DNA from: an uncultured Pelagibacteraceae bacterium
Lineage (GTDB): Bacteria > Pseudomonadota > Alphaproteobacteria > Pelagibacterales > Pelagibacteraceae
Direction of reading: 5' to 3'
Length of the DNA stretch: 35,363 bases
Assembly (NCBI GenBank): GCA_902591185.1
Contig: CACIZU010000008.1
Span: 1 to 35,363 of the forward strand
The position numbers and the translations under genes are program-made. Shown piece by piece: positions 22,896-31,380 of the stretch. The notes beneath the pieces are model-generated. The model did no database searches. It was not told where the DNA came from and saw only the letters and a list, made by a program, of their open reading frames with translations. Numbering within the stretch: position 1 is the first letter of the stretch; every line of letters starts with the position of its first letter.

Positions 22896-23528
22896 TTATC
22901 CTCTCTTATAATTTTTAGCTTTGGATAAAACTGTTCTCATTTCCTTTATAGAAAGAATCTTTGGCTTACCCAACTTAAGGCTCGTTATATACTGCAACGA
23001 TATATTTTCAACCTCTTCGGCTAACTCAAATGCTTTTGGTAAATTGTCTTCAAATGCAATCTGTCCGTGATTAGCAATTAAACAAGCTTTTCTTCCGCTT
23101 AGGGCTTGTAAAATATTTTTTGACAGATTACGTGTTCCAAAAGTTGCATATTTTGCACATCTGATATCATTACCACCGGCCAATGCTACCATGTAATGAA
23201 ATGCAGGTATTCCTTTTTTATGAACAGATATTGCGGTTGCATTAGTTGAATGTGCATGAACTATAGCATTAGCATCTTTTTTATTGATATAAATATCTTG
23301 ATGAAATCTCCACTCTGAAGAAGGTTTGTTTTTATTTTTGCTAAATTTTCCATCTAATCCTACAAAAATTATATCTTTAATTTCAAGAGAAGAATACTTC
23401 ACTCCTGAAGGAGTAATTAAAAAACCTTTTTTATATCTTACAGATATATTTCCAGATCTAAGTGCTGATAATCCAGTAATATTTAGCTTTTTAGCGAACT
23501 TTATTATTTCTCTTTTTAATTGTTTCAT
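22896..23528 (-). CDS. Class II aldolase, FucA/Ald2-like
   Basis: A 210-residue zinc aldolase. Zn ligands are His91 and His93 (VHAHSTNA) and His154 (ANHGQIA), and the catalytic acid is Glu72 (SSEWRFH). SGNISVR (25-31) and TPSG (39-42) bind phosphate. The pattern HYMVALAGGN and KYATFGTRNL closely follows fuculose-1-phosphate aldolase rather than the MtnB dehydratase branch. It is directly upstream of speDE, whose by-product feeds methylthioribulose-1-phosphate formation through MtnP and MtnA (also in this window). It may therefore be the Ald2-type enzyme that splits this compound into DHAP and methylthioacetaldehyde. Fuculose- or rhamnulose-phosphate cleavage is the alternative. Confidence 0.88.
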   Translation of the reverse strand: MKQLKREIIKFAKKLNITGLSALRSGNISVRYKKGFLITPSGVKYSSLEIKDIIFVGLDGKFSKNKNKPSSEWRFHQDIYINKKDANAIVHAHSTNATAISVHKKGIPAFHYMVALAGGNDIRCAKYATFGTRNLSKNILQALSGRKACLIANHGQIAFEDNLPKAFELAEEVENISLQYITSLKLGKPKILSIKEMRTVLSKAKNYKRG

Positions 23529-23582
23529 TAAAATTATACTTGATTTTAATTTTGATAAAGAACAAAATATTCCAAAAATAAA

Positions 23583-24944
23583 ATGTCAGACACAATAAAA
23601 TATTTTCTCGAAGAAAGCAAAATGCCGAAAACTTGGTATAATATTGCTGCAGATTTACCAAAACCAATGGAGCCCCCACTTCATCCAGGTACACTTAAAC
23701 CAATAGGACCGGACGATTTGGCGCCACTTTTTCCTATGGCTTTAATAGGTCAAGAAGTATCACAAGAAAGAGAAATAGAAATACCAGAACCTGTAAGAGA
23801 GATATACAAACAATGGAGGCCTTCTCCTCTTTATAGAGCAAGAAAATTAGAAAAATTTTTAGACACGCCTGCAAAAATTTATTACAAATATGAGGGAGTT
23901 AGCCCATCTGGAAGTCACAAACCTAATACCGCTGTTCCTCAAGCTTTTTACAATAAAGAAGAAGGTACAAAAAAAATAACTACCGAAACAGGTGCTGGAC
24001 AATGGGGAACGTCTTTAGCATTTGCATGTAAATTATTTGGAATAGAATTAGATGTTTATATGGTCAAAGTTAGTTTTGAACAAAAACCTTATAGAAAATT
24101 AGTTATGCAGACTTACGGAGCAAGATGTGTAGCAAGTCCGTCTAATGAGACAGATAGTGGTAAAGCTATTTTATCTAAAGATCCTAATAATACTGGTAGT
24201 TTAGGTATAGCAATTTCTGAAGCGGTAGAAATGGCTGCAAAAAATCCTGATACAAAATATGCTCTTGGTAGTGTTTTAAATCATGTGTTAATGCATCAAA
24301 CAATAGTTGGCAATGAAGCTTTATTACAAATGGAAATGGCTGATGACTATCCTGATATTTTGGTTGGTTGCACAGGAGGTGGAAGTAACTTTTCTGGACT
24401 TGTTAATCCTTTTTTAGGAAAAAATTTTAGAGAAGGAAAAAAAACAAGAGTAATTGCATGTGAGCCTATGTCATGCCCAACTTTAACAAAAGGTAAATAC
24501 GTTTATGATTTTGGTGATACTGGAAAATTAACTCCATTAGTTAAAATGCATACACTTGGTTCACAATTCATACCACCACCAACACACTCTGGTGGTTTAA
24601 GATATCATGGTATGGCACCACTAGTAAGTCATCTAAAAGAAATTAATGCTATAGAAGCAAAATCATATGGTCAAAAAGAGTGTTTTGAAGCAGGTGTTAG
24701 TTTTGCTAGAACAGAAGGCATTGTTCCAGCGCCTGAAGCAACTCATGCTGTTAAAGGTGCTATTGATGCAGCTTTAGAATGTAAAAAGAATGGTGATTCT
24801 AAAACAATATTGTTTAACCTATGTGGTCATGGTCACTTTGATATGAAAGCATATGGTGATTATTTTGATAATAATTTAGCAGAAGATAAATTTGATCAAG
24901 GTAGTGTGGATAAAGCCTTAGAAGAACTACCTAAAATTGCATAG
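23583..24944 (+). CDS. TrpB-like tryptophan synthase beta chain (TrpB2 type)
   Basis: A 453-residue PLP enzyme, longer than TrpB1 (about 400) and of TrpB2 type. PLP Lys113 lies in GSHKPNTA, GAGQWG is the substrate loop, and CTGGGSNFSG binds the PLP phosphate. The N-terminal extension and the C-terminal HGHFDMKAYGDYFDNN belong to TrpB2. The enzyme joins indole and serine to make tryptophan and may act without TrpA, for example to salvage indole. The neighbouring serine-biosynthesis genes downstream could supply its co-substrate. No trpA is in the window. It is divergent from the aldolase gene (54 bp). Confidence 0.92.
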   Translation: MSDTIKYFLEESKMPKTWYNIAADLPKPMEPPLHPGTLKPIGPDDLAPLFPMALIGQEVSQEREIEIPEPVREIYKQWRPSPLYRARKLEKFLDTPAKIYYKYEGVSPSGSHKPNTAVPQAFYNKEEGTKKITTETGAGQWGTSLAFACKLFGIELDVYMVKVSFEQKPYRKLVMQTYGARCVASPSNETDSGKAILSKDPNNTGSLGIAISEAVEMAAKNPDTKYALGSVLNHVLMHQTIVGNEALLQMEMADDYPDILVGCTGGGSNFSGLVNPFLGKNFREGKKTRVIACEPMSCPTLTKGKYVYDFGDTGKLTPLVKMHTLGSQFIPPPTHSGGLRYHGMAPLVSHLKEINAIEAKSYGQKECFEAGVSFARTEGIVPAPEATHAVKGAIDAALECKKNGDSKTILFNLCGHGHFDMKAYGDYFDNNLAEDKFDQGSVDKALEELPKIA

Positions 24945-25019
24945 ATTTAATTAATACTTCTAAATAATATATATATAAAATTTAATTGTAGTAACACCTA
25001 CTATTATTTAAATAATCAT

Positions 25020-26222
25020 ATGTATTTTATAAATCCATTTAGAGGTTTGAGACCAACAAAAGAAAATGCTTCTTCTGTTACAATAGCAAGCACAGATCAT
25101 TTATCTGAAGATATAAAAAAAGATCTTCTTAAAAAAAATCCATGGAATTATTTAAATGTTTTTAATGAAGAAAATAAAAAAAAATCAAAAGAAAAATTTG
25201 AATTAATGAAAGAAAAATCAATATTAACAAAAGATAAAAATTTATCTTTTTATATTTATAGAATTTCTAAAGAAAATTTCAAACAAGTAGGAATAGTAGG
25301 AACTGCAGAATTAACCGCTTATGACAATTTACATATTCGAGGTCATGAAGAAATTTTTTTTGAAAGATCTCAAAAAAGAATGAAACAAATGGATAATTTA
25401 AATGCGCAAATAGGTCCAATATATGCGGTTCATCCTGATAATAAAGCGCTTAATGATTTAGTAGAAAAAGAGTTGGCTAATTCTCCAATATATTCTTTTG
25501 AAGGTATGGATAAAAGTAAGCATGAGATGTGGGTAGTTAATGATGAGAGAAAAGTTTTAAAAATATGTGATTTGTTTAATTCTATAAACAGAATTTATAT
25601 TGCTGATGGTCATCACAGAATGGATGCTTTATTTAAACTCTCAAAAATTAAGCAACATAAAAACCCCAATCATACTGGAAAAGAAGCATACAATTATTTT
25701 ATGATAGCACTATTTCCTACAAGTCAGGCAAGAATACTTGATTATAATAGACTTATAAAAGATTTATATGGTTACTCACATAAAGATTTTATTAAAGAAG
25801 TTAAAAAAAAATTTAAAGTAGAAAAGCAAAATTCTTCATTCAAACCAAAAAAATCTCAAATATTTGGAATGTATTTAGATAAACAATGGTTTTCTTTGGA
25901 ACTTAAAGAAAAACCTCATCAAAATTTATTTCACATTATTAATTTAGATATAAATTTATTGCACTACTATTTACTAGAACCAACTTTAGGAATTGGAGAC
26001 CCTAGATATGACAATAGAATTGATTTTTTAGCAGGTTTTCATGGTTTAGAAGGTATTGAAAAAAAAGTTGATTCAGGAGAAGCTGAAGTTGGATTTGCTC
26101 TGTTTCCTACTCAAATAGAAAACGTAATAAGTTTTGCAGATAAAAAACTAAATATGCCGCCTAAATCAACATGGTTTGATCCTAAGCCTTTAGATGGAAT
26201 AGTAGCTTATGATTTTGAATAA
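25020..26222 (+). CDS. DUF1015 family protein
   Basis: A 400-residue soluble protein of the DUF1015 family, recognised by the N-terminal NPFRGLRP opening and by the central IADGHHRMDALFKL near residues 194-207. The C-terminal stretch PRYDNRIDFLAG near 322-333 is also typical. The family often occurs beside serine biosynthesis genes, as here upstream of serC and serA on the same strand. Its function is not something I can state from sequence. The gene is followed by 114 bp of very AT-rich DNA in which I see no clear regulatory element. Confidence 0.88.
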   Translation: MYFINPFRGLRPTKENASSVTIASTDHLSEDIKKDLLKKNPWNYLNVFNEENKKKSKEKFELMKEKSILTKDKNLSFYIYRISKENFKQVGIVGTAELTAYDNLHIRGHEEIFFERSQKRMKQMDNLNAQIGPIYAVHPDNKALNDLVEKELANSPIYSFEGMDKSKHEMWVVNDERKVLKICDLFNSINRIYIADGHHRMDALFKLSKIKQHKNPNHTGKEAYNYFMIALFPTSQARILDYNRLIKDLYGYSHKDFIKEVKKKFKVEKQNSSFKPKKSQIFGMYLDKQWFSLELKEKPHQNLFHIINLDINLLHYYLLEPTLGIGDPRYDNRIDFLAGFHGLEGIEKKVDSGEAEVGFALFPTQIENVISFADKKLNMPPKSTWFDPKPLDGIVAYDFE

Positions 26223-26336
26223 AAAATTTTAAATTTAATATTTTAATAACTGCGTCAATTATTCATTTACTTATAAAAAATATATATAAAAAAAATTATA
26301 TTTAATATTTTTAAAAAATTTTATAATTAAAAAAAA

Positions 26337-27491
26337 ATGGAAAAACCAAATATAAAACCTGATAACCCAAATTTTTCTAGTGGGCCCTGTGCTAAACGAC
26401 CAGGATGGAGCATTGATGTATTAAAAAATACACCTGTAGGAAGATCTCATAGACATAAAGTATGTAAAGAAAAACTTAATGAAGTAATAGTTAAATCTAA
26501 AAAAATCCTTCAATTACCTGAAGGATATCATGTGGGTATAATGACAGGATCAAATACTGGAGCCTTAGAAGCTGCTTTATGGTCATTACTAGGATCTAGA
26601 GGCGTAGATGTTATAGCTTGGGAAAATTTTGGAAAAGATTGGGTAATAGATATACTTGATCAACTAAAAATTAAAGATGTAAACAGCTATGTAACTGACT
26701 ACGGAATTCTTCCTGATTTATCTAAAGTGAACTTTAAGAATGATGTTGTGTTTACTTGGAATGGTACAACAGCAGGTGTTAGAATTCCAAACGGTGACTG
26801 GATACCTGAAGATAGAGAAGGTTTAACAATTTGTGATGCAACATCAGGTATTTTTGCTATGGATATTGATTATAGCAAACTTGATGTAATTACATGGTCG
26901 TGGCAAAAAGTTTTAGGAGCAGAAGCGGCTCATGGAATGTTAGCATTATCTCCTCGTGCAGTTCAAAGATTAGAATCTCATGTTCCATCTTGGCCAATTC
27001 CAAAATTATTTAGACTGGCTAGTAAAAAAAAATTGATAAAAGGAATTTTTGAGGGTGGCACTATTAATACTCCTTCAATGATTTGTGTTGAAGATGGATT
27101 GGATGCTTTAAATTGGGTTGAATCTGTAGGTGGAACTAAAGAATTGATTAAAATTTCAAACGAAAATTTAAAAATAGTAGAAGATTGGATTGAAAAGAAT
27201 GATACTTTTAAATTTATGTGCCAAGATAAAAACTCACGATCTTCAACTAGTATTACACTGTTAATTAAAGATGATTGGTTTAATAAATTTAATGAAGAAG
27301 ATCAAAGAGGACTATTAAAAAAATTATTTTCTCTTCTAGAAGAAGAAGGTGTTGCTAACGACATCAATGGCTACCCTAAAGCTCCTCCTAGTATAAGAAT
27401 TTGGGGTGGTTCTACTGTTCAAAATAGTGACATGAAAGCACTATTGCCTTGGATTGATTGGGCTTATAATTCTATTAAAAATAATGCCTAA
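26337..27491 (+). CDS. serC: Phosphoserine aminotransferase SerC
   Basis: A 384-residue PLP aminotransferase of the alphaproteobacterial SerC type. It has NPNFSSGPCAKRPGW (10-24), MTGSNTGALEAALW, NGTTAGVR (142-149) and the PLP Lys191 in TWSWQKVLGAEAAHG. It converts 3-phosphohydroxypyruvate and glutamate to phosphoserine, and may act on the matching pyridoxine intermediate. It overlaps serA by 8 bp. Confidence 0.95.
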   Translation: MEKPNIKPDNPNFSSGPCAKRPGWSIDVLKNTPVGRSHRHKVCKEKLNEVIVKSKKILQLPEGYHVGIMTGSNTGALEAALWSLLGSRGVDVIAWENFGKDWVIDILDQLKIKDVNSYVTDYGILPDLSKVNFKNDVVFTWNGTTAGVRIPNGDWIPEDREGLTICDATSGIFAMDIDYSKLDVITWSWQKVLGAEAAHGMLALSPRAVQRLESHVPSWPIPKLFRLASKKKLIKGIFEGGTINTPSMICVEDGLDALNWVESVGGTKELIKISNENLKIVEDWIEKNDTFKFMCQDKNSRSSTSITLLIKDDWFNKFNEEDQRGLLKKLFSLLEEEGVANDINGYPKAPPSIRIWGGSTVQNSDMKALLPWIDWAYNSIKNNA

Positions 27492-28419
27492 AGTTCTAAT
27501 ATCAGATTCAATGAGTAATGTTGCTCAGAAAATTTTTGAAAAAAATAATATTTCTGTTGATGTAAAAACAGGATTATCTGAAGAAGAAATTATTAAAATC
27601 ATTCCTGATTATGACGGAATGGTAGTTAGATCTGCCACAAAAGTAACTAAAAATATAATGGAAGCTGCTAAAAATTTAAAAGTTATTGGACGAGCTGGAG
27701 CTGGAGTTGACAATATCGATGTACCTACAGCTAAAGAAAAAAACATGATTGTTATGAACACTCCAGGTGGTAATGCTAATGCTACAGCAGAACATGCTTT
27801 TGCTTTAATTATGTCAGTTTTAAGAAAAATTCCTTTTGCAAATGAAACAACTCATAAAGGTCAATGGGAAAAGAAAAATATTAAAGGAACTGAGTTATCA
27901 AAAAAAACTTTGGGCATAGTTGGTTTTGGAAATGTAGGAGTTAGATTAAGTAATCTTGTTAAAGGTTTTGATATGAAAATTTTAGTAAATTCTAAATCTT
28001 TAGAATCTAGAAAGAGTGAGTATCCACATGTAGAGAATGCAAGTTTTGATGATTTGGTCACTAAATGCGATATCTTAAGTTTTCATTGTAAAGCAGCAGC
28101 AGATGGAAAACCCTTGCTTACAAAAGATCATTTAAAAAAGATGAAACCTACTTCTTATATAATAAATGCAGCAAGAGGAAATATTGTTGATGAAAATGAT
28201 TTAAACGAAGCATTAAATGAAGGTCTTATAGCAGGAGCTGCTGTTGATGTTTTTTCTAAAGAACCTGCTAAAGAGAATGTTCTATTTAATAATCCAAAAG
28301 CTGTATTAACTCCACACGTAGCTGCTTCAACGACAGAAGCTTCAATTGTTGTTGCCGAAATGGTTGCTAACCAAATATCTGATTTCCTACTAAATGGAAA
28401 AAAAATAAATACTATATAA
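27484..28419 (+). CDS. serA: D-3-phosphoglycerate dehydrogenase SerA, short form without ACT domain
   Basis: A 311-residue protein from ATG 27484. Upstream in-frame starts lie inside serC and add a non-conserved peptide. It has GRAGAGVDNIDV, the NAD loop GIVGFGNVG, Arg in NAARGN, Glu in SKEPA and His in TPHVAAST, which together form the dehydrogenase active site. It oxidises 3-phosphoglycerate, the first step to serine. The protein ends right after the catalytic core, so the regulatory ACT (and intervening) domain of longer PGDHs is absent and serine feedback through ACT is not expected. The catalytic segment FHCKAAADGKPLL differs from the usual HLPLTPET form, so another 2-hydroxyacid substrate cannot be fully excluded, but the serC overlap favours SerA. 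Confidence 0.88.
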   Translation: MPKVLISDSMSNVAQKIFEKNNISVDVKTGLSEEEIIKIIPDYDGMVVRSATKVTKNIMEAAKNLKVIGRAGAGVDNIDVPTAKEKNMIVMNTPGGNANATAEHAFALIMSVLRKIPFANETTHKGQWEKKNIKGTELSKKTLGIVGFGNVGVRLSNLVKGFDMKILVNSKSLESRKSEYPHVENASFDDLVTKCDILSFHCKAAADGKPLLTKDHLKKMKPTSYIINAARGNIVDENDLNEALNEGLIAGAAVDVFSKEPAKENVLFNNPKAVLTPHVAASTTEASIVVAEMVANQISDFLLNGKKINTI

Positions 28420-28424
28420 ATTAC

Positions 28425-29504
28425 TTACACTTTTTTATTAAATAAATTTTTTAATCCTTTAGAAGAAGCTTCACAAATTCCTTTTTCTGTTATCAGACCT
28501 GTAACGTATTTCGCTGGAGTTACATCAAAAGCTAAATTCATTACTTTGCTTTTTTTAGGGTAAACTTGAATTTTTTTAACATTTCCATTGTCATCTAAGC
28601 CTTCTATATGAGAAAGTTCTTCCGAATTTCTCTCTTCAATAGGAATGTCTTTATAGTCTTTAATATCCCAATCTATTGTTGAGCTTGGTAGTGCTACGTA
28701 AAAAGGAATATTATTATCATGAGCCGCTAAGGCTTTTAAATAAGTTCCAATTTTATTACAAACATCTCCTGTTGATAAAGTTCTATCTGTACCAACAATA
28801 CACATATCAACCTCTCCTCTTTGCATTAAAATACCCCCTGTATTATCTGCAATTATTGTATTAGGGATTTCTTCTTCGTTTAACTCATATGAAGTTAAAT
28901 TTGCACCTTGGTTTCTAGGTCTTGTTTCATCAACCCAAATATGAACTGGAATTCTTTTTTTATTTGCGTGGTAAATTGGTGATGTTGCTGTACCCCAGTT
29001 AATTGTTGCTAACCAACCTGCATTACAATGAGTTAAAATATTAACTCTATCTTTCTTTTTTTTATAAATTTCTTCAATTATTTTTAGTCCATTAAGCCCT
29101 ATATTTTCACAAAATTTAACATCTTCTTCACAAATTTCCTTTGCTTCATTTAAAGCAATATTTAAAATTTCATTACTATTAACTCCTGACAATTTTTTCA
29201 TCATTCTATCGACAGCCCATTTAAGATTGATTGCAGTGGGTCTAGAATTTATTAAATCCTTACTAGATTTTTTTAAAAATGTTAGATCATTATTTTCTAT
29301 AACTGCCAAAACTAATCCGTAAGCTGCTGTAGCTCCGATAAGTGGTGCGCCTCTAACTTCCATTGTTTTAATTGCATTAATAGCATCTTTAACTGTTTTA
29401 AGATTTTTAATAATAAATTTATGTGGAAGTTTTGTTTGATCAATAATTTTAACAATACTATTATCAAACCAAATTGTTCGATATTCTTTTCCTTCTATTC
29501 TCAT
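28425..29504 (-). CDS. mtnA: 5-methylthioribose-1-phosphate isomerase MtnA
   Basis: A 359-residue member of the MtnA/eIF2B-alpha family. It has VRGAPLIGATAAYG (50-63), catalytic Cys160 in LTHCNAGWLAT and Asp240 in VGTDRTLSTGDVCNKIG, plus ETRPRNQGANLT. It converts methylthioribose-1-phosphate to methylthioribulose-1-phosphate. The ATG overlaps the mtnP stop by 4 bp, so the two are coupled. No MtnB, MtnC, MtnD or MtnK is in the window, which matters for what happens next to the product. Confidence 0.95.
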   Translation of the reverse strand: MRIEGKEYRTIWFDNSIVKIIDQTKLPHKFIIKNLKTVKDAINAIKTMEVRGAPLIGATAAYGLVLAVIENNDLTFLKKSSKDLINSRPTAINLKWAVDRMMKKLSGVNSNEILNIALNEAKEICEEDVKFCENIGLNGLKIIEEIYKKKKDRVNILTHCNAGWLATINWGTATSPIYHANKKRIPVHIWVDETRPRNQGANLTSYELNEEEIPNTIIADNTGGILMQRGEVDMCIVGTDRTLSTGDVCNKIGTYLKALAAHDNNIPFYVALPSSTIDWDIKDYKDIPIEERNSEELSHIEGLDDNGNVKKIQVYPKKSKVMNLAFDVTPAKYVTGLITEKGICEASSKGLKNLFNKKV

Positions 29505-30373
29505 TTATATAAAACTCTACCTGCTATTGTTTTTAATTTATCTTTGGTTTTCTGAGTTCTTTTTTCAGGATCGGTAATAATTGCCACATCTAAGCAATTG
29601 TTTGTCGGGTCTTTTGGATCAATATGTTTTTCAAAATTATCTATAAGGTTTTTAATCATATTTTTTGCTTTTGCAGCGTTTCCTAAAAGAACTTTTATAA
29701 CTTTTTGAACATCAACATTTTCATGATCTGGGTGCCAGCAATCATAATCCGTAACCATTGAAACTGATGCATATCTAATTTCTGCTTCTCTTGCTAATTT
29801 AGCCTCAGGCATATTTGTCATTCCAATTACATCAGCTTTCCAGGATCTGTATAAATTTGATTCTGCTAATGTTGAAAACTGTGGACCTTCCATAACGACG
29901 TATGTTCCGTTTCTTTGGTATTCTATATTTGACTTTTTAATTGCATCTTCACATGCGTTCATTAATCCATTAGACGTAGGATGAGCCATAGAAACATGAG
30001 CAACTATCTCATCATCAAAAAAAGTTTTATTTCTTGCAAAAGTTCTATCTATAAATTGATCAACAATAACAAATTTTCCTGGTGGTAAATCTTCTTTTAA
30101 TGATCCTACAGCTGAAACAGAAATAATATCTGTAACACCTAATTGTTTAAGAGCGTCTATATTTGCTCTAAAATTAATATTTGAAGGGTTGATAAAGTGA
30201 CCACGCCCATGTCTTGGAAGAAAATAAATTTCTTTGTTACTATAAGTTGTTTTTAAAATTTTGTCGGAAGGCTTACCCCAGGGCGTATTAATTTCTAATA
30301 GCTCTCTATCTTTAAATTCTTCAACATCATATAAGCCACTTCCACCAATTATTGCTAATTTATTTATTGTCAT
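29501..30373 (-). CDS. mtnP: S-methyl-5'-thioadenosine phosphorylase MtnP
   Basis: A 290-residue purine nucleoside phosphorylase-like protein. It has IGGSGLYDVEEF (9-20), LPRHGRGH, NFRANIDALKQLGV, SVSAVGSLKEDLPPG, MEGPQFSTLAES and the base-binding MVTDYDCW. The Met in GMTNMPEA and Asp in TDYD favour MTA over plain adenosine or guanosine. It cleaves methylthioadenosine with phosphate to adenine and methylthioribose-1-phosphate. It is first in the mtnP-mtnA pair and divergent from apt (41 bp), which would reuse the adenine. Confidence 0.95.
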   Translation of the reverse strand: MTINKLAIIGGSGLYDVEEFKDRELLEINTPWGKPSDKILKTTYSNKEIYFLPRHGRGHFINPSNINFRANIDALKQLGVTDIISVSAVGSLKEDLPPGKFVIVDQFIDRTFARNKTFFDDEIVAHVSMAHPTSNGLMNACEDAIKKSNIEYQRNGTYVVMEGPQFSTLAESNLYRSWKADVIGMTNMPEAKLAREAEIRYASVSMVTDYDCWHPDHENVDVQKVIKVLLGNAAKAKNMIKNLIDNFEKHIDPKDPTNNCLDVAIITDPEKRTQKTKDKLKTIAGRVLYK

Positions 30374-30414
30374 GTTTAAAAAATAATTTATTTATACTTT
30401 TATATTTAAGTATT

Positions 30415-30942
30415 ATGAATTTAAAAGATTATATTAGATCAATTCAAGATTACCCAAAAAAAGGTATTTTATATAGAGATATAACAACTTTAATTAAAGA
30501 TAAAAATGCCTTTGCGGAAACTATCAATCAAATAGTTGAAAGATCAAAAAAATATAATTTTACTAAAATTGCAGCAATTGAATCTAGAGGTTTTGTTTTT
30601 GCTTCTGCAGTGTCTTATGTCTTAAAAAAACCATTTATTATGCTTAGAAAAAAAAATAAATTACCGGCTAAAGTTCATTCAGTAGATTTTGAATTAGAAT
30701 ATGGAACGGCGACAATAGAAGTTCATAAAGATTCAATAGATGAAAATGACTCTGTATTAATTATTGATGATTTAATTGCAACAGGTGGTACTGCAAAAGC
30801 TGCAGCTAAACTAATTGAAATTTCAAAAGGTAAAGTTGCTGCATTTATTTTTGTTATCAATTTATTCGATTTAGGTGGATCAGACAATTTAATTAACAAA
30901 AATTATAAAGTTGAAAATTTAATTAATTTTCCTGGTCATTAA
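30415..30942 (+). CDS. apt: Adenine phosphoribosyltransferase Apt
   Basis: A 175-residue protein from ATG 30415, giving the conserved N-terminus MNLKDYIRSIQDYPKKGILYRDIT. An upstream ATG would add a hydrophobic, non-conserved 21-residue peptide reaching into mtnP. The PRPP-binding motif is VLIIDDLIATGGTAKAA. Other landmarks are ESRGFVFASA and a PAKVHSVDFELEYGTATIEVH flexible loop. It converts adenine plus PRPP to AMP. It shares its promoter region with mtnP, which makes adenine. The stop is 1 bp from the tRNA gene 3' end. Confidence 0.95.
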   Translation: MNLKDYIRSIQDYPKKGILYRDITTLIKDKNAFAETINQIVERSKKYNFTKIAAIESRGFVFASAVSYVLKKPFIMLRKKNKLPAKVHSVDFELEYGTATIEVHKDSIDENDSVLIIDDLIATGGTAKAAAKLIEISKGKVAAFIFVINLFDLGGSDNLINKNYKVENLINFPGH

Positions 30943-30943
30943 T

Positions 30944-31020
30944 TGGTAGCGGGAAGTGGGATCGAACCACTGACCTCAGGCTTATGAGTCCTGCGCTCTA
31001 ACCAACTGAGCTACCCCGCC
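30944..31020 (-). tRNA. tRNA-Met (anticodon CAT)
   Basis: A 77-nt cloverleaf with encoded CCA. The 7-bp acceptor stem (GGCGGGG/TCCCGCT, G-U at both ends) leads to D-arm GCTC...GAGC. The anticodon stem CAGGA/CCTG carries the loop CTCATAA (anticodon CAT), and the T-arm has GTGG and CCAC around TTCGATC. Elongator Met is preferred. A lysidine-type tRNA-Ile(CAU) also has a CAT gene anticodon and cannot be ruled out by eye. An initiator tRNA is unlikely, because there is no three-G-C-pair anticodon stem of that kind and no C-A mismatch at the acceptor end. Confidence 0.9.
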
Positions 31021-31119
31021 ACATAATTACAAAATGATTTATAATATAAATCTTTATTGTTTCAATAAACATTTTAAAGTTTAACTAAATTTGCTATTTA
31101 AAAGTATTTTATAAATCAA

Positions 31120-31329
31120 CTAATTTAACGCAAAAATTACAAACGTAATAATAATTGATACGAGCAAAGTTAAAAATATTAATTTTTTTTTTAAGTATAT
31201 TTTTTCATCTAATTTAACTCTGTTTAGCAATATATTAACATCGGTAGTCTTAATTTTTTCAGTTGATAAATTATTTTTTATAACATCATCTGAATCAAAC
31301 AATTTTGTATCTTGACTACCTTTTTTCAT
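31120..31329 (-). CDS. Small protein with C-terminal membrane helix, unknown function
   Basis: A 69-residue protein from ATG 31329. An in-frame TTG at 31353 would add eight residues. The N-terminal two thirds are polar and charged (KKGSQDTKLFDSDDVIK). The C-terminus is a single hydrophobic helix (KKKLIFLTLLVSIIITFVIFALN), so the protein would be tail-anchored with its bulk in the cytoplasm. I do not recognise a family and see no Shine-Dalgarno. It lies between tRNA-Met and the dimethylglycine dehydrogenase gene, in an AT-rich stretch. Real but unassigned, moderate confidence. Confidence 0.5.
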   Translation of the reverse strand: MKKGSQDTKLFDSDDVIKNNLSTEKIKTTDVNILLNRVKLDEKIYLKKKLIFLTLLVSIIITFVIFALN

Positions 31330-31380
31330 AGAACAATTTAACCAGCTATTCAATTAAAAGACAAATTAAAAAATATAGAA

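Noticed and set aside
22896..23528. Calling the aldolase MtnB (methylthioribulose-1-phosphate dehydratase)
   Set aside because: Motifs SSEWRFH, HYMVALAGGN and YATFGTRNL follow FucA-type aldolases rather than the MtnB branch.
24989..25003. 5-bp inverted repeat TAGTA/TACTA upstream of the DUF1015 gene
   Set aside because: Too short and weak to separate from chance in this composition.
26223..26336. Possible riboswitch before serC
   Set aside because: The 114 bp are almost pure A/T with no conserved aptamer-like core or stable stem.
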